64,000 bases of DNA, from contig CACKCQ010000007.1 of the NCBI GenBank assembly GCA_902598655.1, positions 1-64,000 on the forward strand, given 5' to 3'. Source of the DNA: an uncultured Pelagibacteraceae bacterium (GTDB lineage Bacteria > Pseudomonadota > Alphaproteobacteria > Pelagibacterales > Pelagibacteraceae). The position numbers and the translations under genes are program-made. Shown here piece by piece: positions 10,762 through 21,901 of this stretch; the stretch's first letter is position 1; each line of letters begins with the position of its first letter. Under the pieces are notes generated by a model that worked only from the letters and a program-made list of their open reading frames with translations, ran no database searches and was not told the DNA's origin.

Positions 10762-12582
10762 TTATTCAACAGTGACAGATTTAGCTAAGTTTCGTGGTTT
10801 ATCTATATCATATCCTTTATCTAATGCAGAGTAATAAGCTAACTTTTGCAAAGGTATAGTGGTCAAAAAAGGAATGAGTTCATCAGATATAGCATCAACT
10901 TCTATTTGTTCCCAAATATTTTCTGAATAAATTTCATCAGTACTTTTGTTTGTTATTAATAAAACTTTTGCACCTCTAGATATAACTTCTTGCATATTTG
11001 AAATAGTTTTTTTGTAATGCTCATCTCTTGGAGCAATTACTACTACTGGCATACCTTCTTCTATAAGTGCAAGGGGGCCATGTTTCATTTCACCAGCTGG
11101 ATAACCTTCAGCGTGAACATAAGCAAGTTCTTTTAGTTTTAAGGCACCTTCAAGTGCTATTGGATATGAATACCCTCTACCTAGAAACATTGATCCTTTA
11201 GAATTAGCAAAATCTTTTCCAAGAGTTTGAATTTTATTTTCAATATTCAATGTATTTTTTGCAGATTTAGATAAAGAAAGTAAATCTTTTATCTTTTTTT
11301 GATAATCCTTTTTATCAATTGATTTTTGTTGATAAGAAAGCTTAGTACATAATAAATAAAGAACTAACATTTGTCCTAAGAAAGCTTTTGTTGATGCAAC
11401 ACCGACTTCAGGACCACAATGGATGGGCAAAACTAGATCGGCGTCTCTTGCAATTGAACTTTCAACAACATTTACTACTGCACATGTTTTAACATTATTC
11501 TTTTTACACATATCTAATGCTGCAAATGTATCTGCGGTCTCTCCAGATTGAGAAACAAAAATATATAGACAATCTTTTTTAAATTTAATTTTTCGATATC
11601 TAAACTCTGAAGCTATATCAACACTAACATCTAGGCTTGTATTTTGCTCAAACCAATATTTCGCCACAAGGCATGAGTGATATGCTGTTCCACATCCAAT
11701 CAAAACTACAGATGAAATTTCACTTATTTTCCAAGGAAAATTATAAATATTTATCTCTTTATTATGTTTGTCAATGTACTCATTAACACAATTTTTTAAT
11801 GTGGTTGGCTGCTCATCTATTTCTTTAGCCATATAATATTTGTAATCTCCTTTTTCATAATTTTGATCATCTTTAGAAAGATTTAAAATTTTTTTGTTTA
11901 CTTTGGTTCCATCAGCATCAAAAAATTCGACTTGATCTTTTTTTAATATGCAAAATTCTCCATCATTTAAATATGAAATTTTATTAGTCATTGACTTTAA
12001 TGCATAAGAGTCTGAACCAAGATAGTGTTCATTTGGACCATAACCAACTGCAAGAGGAGAGCCTCTTCTAGCCCCCACTATTAAGTCTGGTTGGTCTTTA
12101 AATATTATTCCTAGCGCAAAACTACCATGTAATTTTTTTAAAACTTTTATAATTGTATTTTTAAGGTTATTTTTTTTTAAATAATCTGTTACCAAATGAA
12201 CTATTACTTCTGTGTCTGTTTGAGATTTAAACCTATAACCTTTATTTTCTAATAACTTTTTTAGAATAGTTGAATTTTCAATTATACCATTATGAACGAC
12301 AGATACATCTTCTGATGAATGAGGATGTGCATTTATTGAACTAGGTTTTCCATGAGTTGCCCACCTAACATGTCCGATACCAATAGAGCCAGATATTTTA
12401 GTTTGTATAATGTTTTTCTCTAACGCGTCTACTCTACCCTCACATTTTACCTCATTTATATTTCCATTTGAAAGAGTTGCTAAACCTGCAGAGTCATAGC
12501 CTCTATACTCAAGTTTTTTTAATGAACTTATAATTCTGGGAGTAACCTCTTTAGAACTTGTAATTCCAACTATTCCACACAT
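10762..12582 (-). CDS. glmS: Glutamine-fructose-6-phosphate aminotransferase (isomerizing)
   Basis: MCGIVGITSS N-terminal Cys, RWATHGKPS, CGTAYHS SIS domains, C-terminal DKPRNLAKSVTVE. Confidence 0.97.
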   Translation of the reverse strand: MCGIVGITSSKEVTPRIISSLKKLEYRGYDSAGLATLSNGNINEVKCEGRVDALEKNIIQTKISGSIGIGHVRWATHGKPSSINAHPHSSEDVSVVHNGIIENSTILKKLLENKGYRFKSQTDTEVIVHLVTDYLKKNNLKNTIIKVLKKLHGSFALGIIFKDQPDLIVGARRGSPLAVGYGPNEHYLGSDSYALKSMTNKISYLNDGEFCILKKDQVEFFDADGTKVNKKILNLSKDDQNYEKGDYKYYMAKEIDEQPTTLKNCVNEYIDKHNKEINIYNFPWKISEISSVVLIGCGTAYHSCLVAKYWFEQNTSLDVSVDIASEFRYRKIKFKKDCLYIFVSQSGETADTFAALDMCKKNNVKTCAVVNVVESSIARDADLVLPIHCGPEVGVASTKAFLGQMLVLYLLCTKLSYQQKSIDKKDYQKKIKDLLSLSKSAKNTLNIENKIQTLGKDFANSKGSMFLGRGYSYPIALEGALKLKELAYVHAEGYPAGEMKHGPLALIEEGMPVVVIAPRDEHYKKTISNMQEVISRGAKVLLITNKSTDEIYSENIWEQIEVDAISDELIPFLTTIPLQKLAYYSALDKGYDIDKPRNLAKSVTVE

Positions 12583-12588
12583 TACTTA

Positions 12589-13197
12589 TTATTTCCTTTT
12601 GTAATTTTTCTTTTCTTTTTGGTTTGATCTTGTTAATGCCAATGAGCCTTTGCTTACATTTTTAGTAATTACTGAACCTGCACCTATGACACTTTTTTCA
12701 TTCAAAGTAACTGGTGCTACCAAAGATGTATTTGAACCTACAAATACTTTATCCTTAATATTTGTTTTACTTTTTTTTCTTCCATCATAATTACAAGTTA
12801 TTGTTCCAGCTCCAATATTAACTTCCTTCCCCACTAGTGCATCTCCAATATATGATAAATGATTAACTTTAGAATTTTTATTTATTGTAGATTTTTTTAC
12901 CTCAACAAAATTTCCAATTTTTGATCCAGATTTTATTTTTGTTCCAGGTCTTAAACGTGCATATGGGCCTACACTTACATCATTATCTATTTTAACACCC
13001 TCAAGATGAGAGAAAGATAAAATTTTTACATTGTTTCCTATTTTCACTTTGTCGGCAAACACTACATAAGGTTCTATCTCTACGTTTTTTCCAATTTTAG
13101 TATCTTTAGAAAAAAAAACTGTCTCAGGCCCCCTCATTTTGACACCTTTTTTTAAAAATTTATCTCTAAGTTTATTTTGTAAATTTTGACTATTCAT
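12589..13197 (-). CDS. glmU: GlmU-like left-handed beta-helix acetyltransferase (C-terminal domain only)
   Basis: Hexapeptide repeats, [37 protein letters not shown]; no pyrophosphorylase domain at N-terminus. Confidence 0.8.
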   Translation of the reverse strand: MNSQNLQNKLRDKFLKKGVKMRGPETVFFSKDTKIGKNVEIEPYVVFADKVKIGNNVKILSFSHLEGVKIDNDVSVGPYARLRPGTKIKSGSKIGNFVEVKKSTINKNSKVNHLSYIGDALVGKEVNIGAGTITCNYDGRKKSKTNIKDKVFVGSNTSLVAPVTLNEKSVIGAGSVITKNVSKGSLALTRSNQKEKKNYKRK

Positions 13198-13266
13198 TAG
13201 ATAGTTGTATATAACTGGGTATTGATTTAATTAATTCACAATTTATTTCTTATTAATACTTTTTAA

Positions 13267-13947
13267 ATGACACAAAAATTCACAGTTCTTTTTGATTTAG
13301 ATGGTACGTTAGTAGACACAGCACCTGATCTAATGCTTGCTCATAACCATGTTATGAAGAAATTTGGATACCCCACAAAATCTCTTGATGAACTTAAAAA
13401 TACTGTTGGTCAAGGAGCTGGGGCAATGATTGGTAGATCTATATGGAGCCAGGCCAAAAAAGAATTAACTTCGATTAATGAGAAAGTTAAAAATGAAATG
13501 ACAGATGAATTTATTTCTTATTATGGAAAAAATATTTTAAATGAAAGTACTCTGATGCCTGGTGTAAAAGATTTTTTAAATTGGTGTAAAAAAGAAAATA
13601 TATCAATGGCAGTATGCACGAATAAAACAGAACATCTTGCAGTAGATCTTCTAAAAAAAATTGGGATATATGATTTCTTCGAGTATGTTGCTGGTTATAA
13701 TACTTTTGATTATTGTAAACCTGATCCGAGGCATATAACAACAATTATAGAAATTTTAGATGGTAGTAAAAATAAATCAATTATGATTGGTGATAGTGAG
13801 TCGGATGCAAATGCCGCTAAAGCGGCAGATATTCCAATGATTTTATTAGAAGATGGATATACTGAAAAAAGTATTGATGAAATTTATCATAATCACTTAA
13901 TAAAAGACTTTGTAGGTATTGAAAAAATTGTATCCCAATATCTTTAA
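13267..13947 (+). CDS. gph: HAD phosphatase, phosphoglycolate phosphatase-like
   Basis: VLFDLDGTLVDTAPDL, CKPDPRHI, MIGDSESDANAAKAA motifs. Confidence 0.85.
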   Translation: MTQKFTVLFDLDGTLVDTAPDLMLAHNHVMKKFGYPTKSLDELKNTVGQGAGAMIGRSIWSQAKKELTSINEKVKNEMTDEFISYYGKNILNESTLMPGVKDFLNWCKKENISMAVCTNKTEHLAVDLLKKIGIYDFFEYVAGYNTFDYCKPDPRHITTIIEILDGSKNKSIMIGDSESDANAAKAADIPMILLEDGYTEKSIDEIYHNHLIKDFVGIEKIVSQYL

Positions 13948-14000
13948 TATTGATTAATTTATTTTAACTATTAAAACAAAATCACAAATTAGGAGTTATT

Positions 14001-15503
14001 TTGTTATTACATACAATTAAAGTATATCCATCAAAAATTTATCTTCCAAAGAAGAAACAGCTTGCTTGGAAAATAGCAGAGATAGCTAGTGATAATGCTA
14101 AATTAAATAAAAATTCAATAGAAATGGTTATTAACAGGATTATTGATAACGCTTCTGTTGCTATAGCTTCTTTAAATAGAAGACCTGTAATATCTGCAAG
14201 AGAAATGGCAAAAAAACATGTTAGAAAAAATGGAGCTAATCTTTTTGGCATAAATTCAAAACTTAAATTTGATTGTGAATGGGCTGCATGGGCAAATGGA
14301 ACTGCCGTTAGAGAATTAGATTTTCATGATACATTTCTAGCGGCTGATTACAGCCATCCTGGTGATAATATTCCTGCTCTTTTAGCAGTGGCACAACAAT
14401 TAAAAAAAAATGGAAATGATTTATTAAGAGGAATTATAACTGCTTATGAAGTTCAAGTTAATCTTGTAAAAGCTATATGTCTTCATAAACACAAAGTCGA
14501 TCATATCGCTCACTTAGGACCAAGTGTTGCTGCTGGTATTGGATCTATGTTAAAATTAAATACAGAAACTATTTATCAAGCTGTTCAACAAGCATTACAT
14601 GTGAGTGTTTCAACAAGACAATCAAGAAAAGGTGAAATTTCAAGTTGGAAAGCGTATGCTCCAGCACATGCAGGAAAATTAGCAATTGAAGCTGTTGATA
14701 GAACGATGCGAGGTGAAGGAGCTCCAAGTCCTATTTACGAAGGTGAAGATAGCGTAATAGCAAGAATATTAGATGGAAAAAATGCTAAATATTTTGTTCC
14801 TTTACCTAAAAAAAACGAAGAAAAGAAAGCCATTCTTGAAACATATACAAAAGAATATTCTGCAGAGTATCAAGCTCAAGCATTAATTGATATTGCAAAG
14901 GCTCTTAATAAAAAAATTGATAATTTAAATACAATTAAAAAAATAGATATATATACAAGCCATCATACTCATTATGTAATAGGAACTGGAGCTAACGATC
15001 CACAAAAAATGGATCCGAATGCAAGTAGAGAAACTTTAGATCACTCCATAATGTATATTTTTGCAGTAGCTATAGAAGATGCAGATTGGCATCATGTAAA
15101 GTCTTATACTAAAAAGAGAGCTAACAAAAAAAGCACAATTAAAATATGGAGATCTATTAAAACTCATGAAGATAAAAAATGGACGAAGAAATATCATGAT
15201 CCTGATCCAAAAAAGAAATCTTTTGGTGCAAGGGTTGTTGTAACATTAAATAATGGGAAAAAAGTAATTGAAGAATTAGAAAGAGCAGATGCTCATCCCT
15301 TCGGCAATAGACCTTTTGAAAGAATAGATTATATAAATAAATTTAAAATTTTAACAGAAAATATAATTTCAAAAAAAGAAAGTGATAGATTTTTAAAAGA
15401 TGTTCAAAATTTAAAAAAATTAAAAAATAATCAACTAACAAAACTAAATATTGAAGTAAGTAAAAGATATTTAAAATCGAATAATAAAAGAGGAATATTT
15501 TAG
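14001..15503 (+). CDS. prpD: 2-methylcitrate dehydratase PrpD
   Basis: MmgE/PrpD fold, ~500 aa, followed directly by prpB and prpC; TTG start. Confidence 0.9.
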   Translation: MLLHTIKVYPSKIYLPKKKQLAWKIAEIASDNAKLNKNSIEMVINRIIDNASVAIASLNRRPVISAREMAKKHVRKNGANLFGINSKLKFDCEWAAWANGTAVRELDFHDTFLAADYSHPGDNIPALLAVAQQLKKNGNDLLRGIITAYEVQVNLVKAICLHKHKVDHIAHLGPSVAAGIGSMLKLNTETIYQAVQQALHVSVSTRQSRKGEISSWKAYAPAHAGKLAIEAVDRTMRGEGAPSPIYEGEDSVIARILDGKNAKYFVPLPKKNEEKKAILETYTKEYSAEYQAQALIDIAKALNKKIDNLNTIKKIDIYTSHHTHYVIGTGANDPQKMDPNASRETLDHSIMYIFAVAIEDADWHHVKSYTKKRANKKSTIKIWRSIKTHEDKKWTKKYHDPDPKKKSFGARVVVTLNNGKKVIEELERADAHPFGNRPFERIDYINKFKILTENIISKKESDRFLKDVQNLKKLKNNQLTKLNIEVSKRYLKSNNKRGIF

Positions 15504-16399
15504 TGCACTTTGTTGAAAAAAAACCTGAAGAGAAAAGAATTGATTTAGATAATAAACTTAAATCTAATAAAATTTTAAGAATACCTGGTGCATACAATCC
15601 ATTAACGGCAAAAGTTATTCAAGAAATTGGATATGATGGAGTTTATGTATCTGGAGGTGTTATGTCTAATGATTTGGGTTATCCAGATATAGGATTAACA
15701 ACTCTTAATGATGTCAGTAACAGATCAAAACAAATTGCACGTGTTACAAATCTTCCGACCATTGTTGATGTCGATACAGGTTTTAAATCTTGTAAAGAAA
15801 CTGTTCAAACATTTGAAAATTTTGGTATTTCAGCAATTCATTTAGAAGACCAGATAGAACAGAAAAGATGTGGTCATCTAGATAATAAAGAATTGATATC
15901 AAAAGATGATATGACAAAAAAAATTAAAGAATGTGTAAAAGCAAGATCTGACAAAAATTTTAAAATCATTGCACGATCTGATGCTAAAAGTGTAGAAGGT
16001 ATTGATAAAATGATTGATCGCTGTAAATCTTATATTGATGCGGGTGCAGAAATTGTTTTTCCAGAAGCATTAAAAGATGAGTCTGAGTTTGAAAAAGTTA
16101 GAAAATCACTAGATTGTTATCTTTTAGCTAATATGACTGAGTTTGGTAAATCGAAGTTGCTAGACTTTAAACAGTTAGAGGAGCTTGGTTACAATATTGT
16201 AATTTATCCGGTTACTACACAAAGATTAGCGATGAAAAGTGTTGAGGACGGTCTACGTGCCATTTTTGCGGATGGACATCAAAATAATATTATAGATAAG
16301 ATGCAAACTAGAAAAAGATTGTATGATTTAGTTGAGTATGAAAAATACAACTCTTTAGACGAAAAAATATATAATTTTAGTACTGAGGGACATGAATAA
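15503..16399 (+). CDS. prpB: 2-methylisocitrate lyase
   Basis: RIPGAYNPLTAKVIQEIGYDGVYVSGG, DVDTGF, HLEDQIEQKRCGHLDNK. Confidence 0.93.
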   Translation: MHFVEKKPEEKRIDLDNKLKSNKILRIPGAYNPLTAKVIQEIGYDGVYVSGGVMSNDLGYPDIGLTTLNDVSNRSKQIARVTNLPTIVDVDTGFKSCKETVQTFENFGISAIHLEDQIEQKRCGHLDNKELISKDDMTKKIKECVKARSDKNFKIIARSDAKSVEGIDKMIDRCKSYIDAGAEIVFPEALKDESEFEKVRKSLDCYLLANMTEFGKSKLLDFKQLEELGYNIVIYPVTTQRLAMKSVEDGLRAIFADGHQNNIIDKMQTRKRLYDLVEYEKYNSLDEKIYNFSTEGHE

Positions 16400-17523
16400 T
16401 GAGTGAAGAAGTAAAGAAAGGTTTATTAGGAATTGTTGTTGATGAAACAGAAGTTTCTAAAGTTATGCCTGAGATTAACTCATTAACTTATAGGGGTTAT
16501 GCTGTACAAGATCTGTGCGAATTTTGTAGATTTGAAGAAGCTGCATATCTTATTTTAAAAGGTGATTTACCAAATAGTATTGAGCTAAGACAATTTGAAA
16601 AAATTGAGAGAGGACATAGAGATTTATCAAAAAATCTTTACGAAATAATCAAACACATGCCAAAAAAGTCTCATCCCATGGATGTTGCTAGAACAGCAGT
16701 TAGTGTAATGGGATTAGAAGATAAAGAAACTACAGATAATTCTCAGGAAGCAAATACAAGAAAAGCTCTAAGAATTTTAGCCAAAACTCCAACTGCTTTA
16801 GCAGCGTTTTATAGAATTCGAAAAGGTAAAAAGATTATTAAACCAAAAAAAGAATTAACTTTTGCAGAAAACTTTTTCTACATGTGTTTTGGAAAAGTAC
16901 CTCAAAAAGAAATTGTAAAAGCTTTTGATGTATCTTTAATTTTATACGCAGAGCACAGTTTTAATGTTTCAACTTTTACAGCTAGAACTATAACAAGTAG
17001 TTTATCTGACATTCATGGTGCTATAACAGGTGCTATAGCTAGTCTAAAAGGACCATTACATGGTGGAGCAAATGAAGAGGTCATGCATATGATGAATAAA
17101 ATTAAAAAACCTGAGAATGCTTTAAAATGGATCAATAATGCATTAAAGAAAAAAGAAGTTGTGATGGGTTTTGGTCATAGAGTCTATAAAAGTGGTGACT
17201 CTAGAGTTCCAACCATGAAAGAGTATTTCAAAAAGGTTGCTAAAATTAAAAAAGATAAAAAGTTTTTAAAGATTTACGATATTGTTGAAAGAGTAATGAT
17301 TAGTAAAAAGAATATTCATCCAAACGTAGATTACCCAACAGGACCTACTTATCATCTAATGGGTTTTGATACAGATTTCTTTACACCAATATTTGTAATT
17401 TCAAGAATTACTGGATGGTCGGCTCATATAATGGAACAACATTCATCTAATAAATTAATAAGACCATTAGCTAAATACAAAGGTAGCAAATATCGAAAAG
17501 TTATGCTTTTAAATCAAAGATAA
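16399..17523 (+). CDS. prpC: 2-methylcitrate synthase / citrate synthase family
   Basis: LKGPLHGGANEEVMHM, GFGHRVYKSGDSR, operon with prpD and prpB. Confidence 0.92.
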   Translation: MSEEVKKGLLGIVVDETEVSKVMPEINSLTYRGYAVQDLCEFCRFEEAAYLILKGDLPNSIELRQFEKIERGHRDLSKNLYEIIKHMPKKSHPMDVARTAVSVMGLEDKETTDNSQEANTRKALRILAKTPTALAAFYRIRKGKKIIKPKKELTFAENFFYMCFGKVPQKEIVKAFDVSLILYAEHSFNVSTFTARTITSSLSDIHGAITGAIASLKGPLHGGANEEVMHMMNKIKKPENALKWINNALKKKEVVMGFGHRVYKSGDSRVPTMKEYFKKVAKIKKDKKFLKIYDIVERVMISKKNIHPNVDYPTGPTYHLMGFDTDFFTPIFVISRITGWSAHIMEQHSSNKLIRPLAKYKGSKYRKVMLLNQR

Positions 17524-18948
17524 CTATTTTGATAATAACTTTCCTAATATTCTAATATCCTTAACTTTTTCTAAGTTCCTTACTGTTTCAATAATTTTTT
17601 TAGATTTAGATAAAGGCCATTTAGCAAATTCTGTACAACCTAGAAACTTATCTGCAACTTCGTCGTAAGTCATTGGTATTGCTGGACTACCTTTTCCAAA
17701 ATCACCTCTCCCAGATATCTTTTTGCCATTTTTTAAATAAATATCTATTATAGTTGTCATTTTGTCGTAACCCGCGGCCTCAGCTATTTTGTTTTTATAA
17801 AAGTTCACTTTTTTAAGCATTTGTTGGACATCAGATTTATTAATTCTTTTATCTTGATATTCAGGAATGTATGCTCTTCTATCAATTAAAAGTATTGCCA
17901 TAGAATACTCCATACTAAATTTAGCTTGAAACTCATTTTTTGGTCGATGATGTATCAAAGCATTTTGCATGTTATGGTTTGTGCCAACATCAACTTTAAC
18001 CACTTGTTCTGGCTTAATGTCATACTTTTTAATTAACTCTAACATCTTTGTCATCCCAGGGTGGGTTAAAGAACCACAAGGATGTGGTTTAATAGAAATA
18101 CCTGGAGATTTAAATGTCCATGGTCTTCCAAGTTTACCTTTTAATGAGTTAATATCGTATCCACCTCCATGGGCTTGAAAGAAACCTCTTGGAGATTCTA
18201 AAATTTTATCAGTTGAAGACCAACCATATCTTACTAAATCACAAGCTATCACTCCACTCTCTGCCGCTCTACCTGCGTGCAGTGGTTTCGTCATTGTTCC
18301 AAAATTTTCTCTTAATCCAGCGCTAAGAGAGGCCGCAATCCCTAAAGATCTTAAAATTTTGTTATGATCATATTTTCTAATTTTAGCTGCAGCAGAAGCA
18401 GAAGCAAAAGTTCCACAGGTTGCTGTTGAGTGAAAACCATGTTGATAATGACGCGGAGACATGGCTTCAGATATTTTACATTCTACATCTACACCAATTA
18501 AATATGAGTTTAAAAAATCTTTTCCATTAATTTTATTTACTTCACCTTCCGCAAAAGCGCTTGGCAAGCAAGGTGCAGTAGGATGTGTTAATAACCCATA
18601 AACCCTATCTTTTGCTACAGCTAATTGCGTATCATCGTAATCGTCAGAATGTATTCCTACACCATTTGCCAAAGCTGCAAAGTGCGTTGGAACCTTCATT
18701 TTTGAACCAATAACTGTTGCCTTCCCTTTTGCTGAACTTTTTTTGATATGTGCAAATAAGTAATTACCTGTTCTTGCAACAGAGCCTGATAATGCTAAAC
18801 CAAAACCATCCAAAATATGTTTTTTTGCTAACTCAACAACTTCTTTTGGAATATTTTTAAATTTTGTTTTGTGAACAAAGTTAGCAACGTATTTTGTTAA
18901 GTCTTTTCCTCTTTTAGATTTAATATTAGGTGTAAAAGCTTTAGTCAT
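17524..18948 (-). CDS. MmgE/PrpD family protein (second paralogous family member)
   Basis: GFGLALSGS, HSDDYDDTQ, HPTAPCLPSAFA, HGFHSTATCGTF motifs of the MmgE/PrpD family. Confidence 0.88.
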   Translation of the reverse strand: MTKAFTPNIKSKRGKDLTKYVANFVHKTKFKNIPKEVVELAKKHILDGFGLALSGSVARTGNYLFAHIKKSSAKGKATVIGSKMKVPTHFAALANGVGIHSDDYDDTQLAVAKDRVYGLLTHPTAPCLPSAFAEGEVNKINGKDFLNSYLIGVDVECKISEAMSPRHYQHGFHSTATCGTFASASAAAKIRKYDHNKILRSLGIAASLSAGLRENFGTMTKPLHAGRAAESGVIACDLVRYGWSSTDKILESPRGFFQAHGGGYDINSLKGKLGRPWTFKSPGISIKPHPCGSLTHPGMTKMLELIKKYDIKPEQVVKVDVGTNHNMQNALIHHRPKNEFQAKFSMEYSMAILLIDRRAYIPEYQDKRINKSDVQQMLKKVNFYKNKIAEAAGYDKMTTIIDIYLKNGKKISGRGDFGKGSPAIPMTYDEVADKFLGCTEFAKWPLSKSKKIIETVRNLEKVKDIRILGKLLSK

Positions 18949-20420
18949 TATTTTCCTTTCATTATTAGATTTTTAATAGGTCTGTAGAATAAACTTAAAA
19001 AAGTTAATGTAAAAAATACAAGTACTATTGGCCTTGTAAAAAACATAAATATATTTTGGTCAAATATTATGATTGATTGAGCTAATGAATTTTCCACTAA
19101 TTCGCCTAATACAATTCCCATAATTATTGGTGCTGGAGAAAATCCTGACCGTCTTAAGAAAAATCCAACAACACCTGAAATTAGCATTATGTAAACATCT
19201 ACCATAGACTGGGATAATCCATAAGATCCAACAAGACAAAATACAAATACAGATGGCCATAAATAACCTCTTGGTATTAAAGAAATTCTTGAGAATATTT
19301 TAGCTCCAAGTAAACCAAAAATTAAAAAGATAAAGTTTGCTAAAAGCATGCCATAAAAAATTGTGTAAAGCAGGTCAGGTTGCTGTTCAAACAAATATGG
19401 TCCAGCTCTTAATCCATGAATTTGAAATCCTCCAAGAATTACTGCTGTAGTTGCTGAACCTGGAATACCTAAAGCAAGAGTTGGTATCATTGCACCACCG
19501 GTAGCAGCATTATTAGCAGACTCTGGAGCTGCAACACCTTCTATTTCTCCTTTTCCAAAGTTATCTTTATTTTTTGACCATCTTCTTGCCTCGTTATAAC
19601 CAATCATTGCGCTAACTGTTCCACCTTCAGCTGGAAGAATGCCTATAAAAGTTCCTATACCTGATGATCTTAAAATTGTTTTAACACAACTCTTAAATTC
19701 TGAAATTGAAGGAAGTTTTATTGCTGAAAACTTAATTCTTTCTAAAAGTAATTCACTTTTTGATGCTTGGACTAATATCTCAGACATTGCAAATAAACCA
19801 ATTAATACAGGAACAAAGCTTATCCCTTCAAAAAGTTCAGCAACCCCAAATGTAAATCTTGAAATACCAGTTGTAAGGTGAACTCCGATTGTTGCAACAA
19901 ATAAACCTATCAAACCTCCTATAAGATTTTTAACAGGAGACTTTGAGCTTATAGAAGCTAACATTGATAATCCAAATATTGCCAATGCAAAATATTCTGG
20001 AGGTCCAAATTTATATGCAATTCTTGCAAGTGTTGGTGCAAAAATAATTAGGACAATCAAAGAAATAATTCCACCAACTACGCTAGATACTGCAGCCATG
20101 CCTAAAGCTTTACCTGCCTGGCCCTTCTGAGCCATTGGAAAACCATCAAAAGCTGTTGCAGCAGCAGGTGGGGCGCCAGGTGCATTAATTAATATAGCTG
20201 TGATTGATCCTCCAAAAGTACCACCACAATATAATGCAGCCATTGCTGCAATCGCTTGACTGGGTTCTAAATATATTGTGAACGGTAATAACAATGCAAT
20301 AGCCATTCCTGAACTTAATCCAGGAAGAGCACCTATCAATACTCCAACAATTGTAGATCCTAGTATTAAACCAAATGTTGTTGGATTTAAGATTAAAGAG
20401 ATATTTGATAAAATTTCCAT
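18948..20420 (-). CDS. tctA: Tripartite tricarboxylate transporter large permease TctA
   Basis: GALPGLSSGMAIALLLPFT, APGAPPAAATAFDGFPMAQKGQAGKALG, LGIPGSATTAVILGG. Confidence 0.93.
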   Translation of the reverse strand: MEILSNISLILNPTTFGLILGSTIVGVLIGALPGLSSGMAIALLLPFTIYLEPSQAIAAMAALYCGGTFGGSITAILINAPGAPPAAATAFDGFPMAQKGQAGKALGMAAVSSVVGGIISLIVLIIFAPTLARIAYKFGPPEYFALAIFGLSMLASISSKSPVKNLIGGLIGLFVATIGVHLTTGISRFTFGVAELFEGISFVPVLIGLFAMSEILVQASKSELLLERIKFSAIKLPSISEFKSCVKTILRSSGIGTFIGILPAEGGTVSAMIGYNEARRWSKNKDNFGKGEIEGVAAPESANNAATGGAMIPTLALGIPGSATTAVILGGFQIHGLRAGPYLFEQQPDLLYTIFYGMLLANFIFLIFGLLGAKIFSRISLIPRGYLWPSVFVFCLVGSYGLSQSMVDVYIMLISGVVGFFLRRSGFSPAPIIMGIVLGELVENSLAQSIIIFDQNIFMFFTRPIVLVFFTLTFLSLFYRPIKNLIMKGK

Positions 20421-20884
20421 TAATAAAAATTCCTAATTATAAATTCCTCTAATATCCCTTGAGGAAATTTTAATTGAAGTACAAGTGTAAAAAAAACAAA
20501 AACAAATACTGATATAGTTAAAGAATAAAAAAAGATTTTTATATAATCTTTCCTTTGCCATAACATAGGTGTAACTAAAGTGAACAAAAATATAGAAATT
20601 AAAAATCCAAGTTTATCTGCTATTAAAACTATGAATAATGTATAAGCAAATGTTACAAAAGCATTTCTTCGAATTAATTCTTTTTTATCAGACTTTAAAT
20701 TTTTATTCTGAATTAACTGAAATATAGATAAAAAAATTATTAAAGAAAAAATTAATCTTGGCATCATTGTAGGTTGCATTCCCTGAGCTAAAATTTCAGG
20801 AACTTCATCAAATGTGAATGTGTATGCAAATAATGCGACTGATATAATTATAATAATACTTAGAATTTTTATATCTTTTATCAT
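20420..20884 (-). CDS. tctB: Tripartite tricarboxylate transporter small permease TctB
   Basis: Small 4-TM protein between tctA and tctC, TctB-like. Confidence 0.8.
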   Translation of the reverse strand: MIKDIKILSIIIIISVALFAYTFTFDEVPEILAQGMQPTMMPRLIFSLIIFLSIFQLIQNKNLKSDKKELIRRNAFVTFAYTLFIVLIADKLGFLISIFLFTLVTPMLWQRKDYIKIFFYSLTISVFVFVFFTLVLQLKFPQGILEEFIIRNFY

Positions 20885-20893
20885 TTTGATTTA

Positions 20894-20917
20894 AATGGGG
20901 GTTGTATAACCCCCATT
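20894..20917 (-). promoter_or_regulatory. Perfect hairpin AATGGGGGTT-N4-AACCCCCATT between tctC and tctB
   Basis: 10-bp inverted repeat with 4-nt loop, ends ~9 nt before the tctB ATG; no long U-tract. Confidence 0.85.
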
Positions 20918-20929
20918 AAGTAATTGAAA

Positions 20930-21901
20930 TTATTTAGCTAAACCTAAACTTACTAAAGCAGCTCTTGCTTCTTTGTAAATAGATTTAATTTCAGCATCCC
21001 AAGCTTTAGCTCCTGCAACACTTGATGCATCCAAACCAGCACCTTGTAAATAGTTTTGGTAAACTGGATGTTTCATTGCTTTAAGGAATCCTTTTTCAAG
21101 AGTATCAATAGTTTTTTGTGGTGTACCTTTAAGCACAACAACTCCTCTAACTGTAGCAAAAGACGCATTAATACCTTTTTCTTTAAGAGTTGGTGTATCT
21201 GGTAATGCAGACATTCTTTCATCTGCCATTACTGCTAGTACTCTCAATTCGCCTGCATCTAATTGATCTTTTCCTTCATCAAGATTTAATCCAGCAGCTT
21301 CGATTTGATTTCCTACTAAACTAGTCATTATCGCTCCACCACCTTCGAATGGTACAAAAGCAATTTTTGTTTTCGCTTCTCTTGCGAATATTAATCCTGA
21401 AATATGATCAACACTTCCTACGTTAGTACCACCATATTTAATTGGTTTTTTTTGACCAGCTTTAATTAAATCTTCAATTGTTTTGTAAGGACTTTTTGCA
21501 TTTACAAATATTACAATTGGGTCAACTGTAGTTCTTGCAACACCAACAAAATCATCAATTGTCAGCTCCGCTTGCCCTCTAGCCATTCTAAATAAATGAG
21601 TTGGCGTAATAGCTAGTACTGTATGACCATCTCTAGGCTTCGATTTTACGTAAGCCATTGCCTTGTTACCTGCATCACCTCTTTTTGGAGTGATGTAAGC
21701 GTTATTTTTAAGATTTTTTCTTGTTCTAATTAACAACATTCTTGCAGTTGTATCAGTTCCTCCACCTAGACCGGCGTGAGTAACAACTTCAATTGGTTTA
21801 GATGGAAAACCATGACCGTCAGCAACGGCAATATTTCCCAAACCAATGAATGATGTAACTACTAAAATAGCGCTAAGTAACAAATTTAACGTTTTTTTCA
21901 T
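20930..21901 (-). CDS. tctC: Tripartite tricarboxylate transporter substrate-binding protein (Bug family)
   Basis: Signal peptide, FPSKPIEVVTHAGLGGGTDTTARM, KYGGTNVGSVDH, FEGGGAIMTSLVGNQIEA. Confidence 0.9.
   Translation of the reverse strand: MKKTLNLLLSAILVVTSFIGLGNIAVADGHGFPSKPIEVVTHAGLGGGTDTTARMLLIRTRKNLKNNAYITPKRGDAGNKAMAYVKSKPRDGHTVLAITPTHLFRMARGQAELTIDDFVGVARTTVDPIVIFVNAKSPYKTIEDLIKAGQKKPIKYGGTNVGSVDHISGLIFAREAKTKIAFVPFEGGGAIMTSLVGNQIEAAGLNLDEGKDQLDAGELRVLAVMADERMSALPDTPTLKEKGINASFATVRGVVVLKGTPQKTIDTLEKGFLKAMKHPVYQNYLQGAGLDASSVAGAKAWDAEIKSIYKEARAALVSLGLAK

Noticed and set aside
17524-18948. Second PrpD as a recent duplication of 14001..15503
   Set aside because: The two proteins are clearly different in sequence outside family motifs, so this is not a recent tandem duplication.
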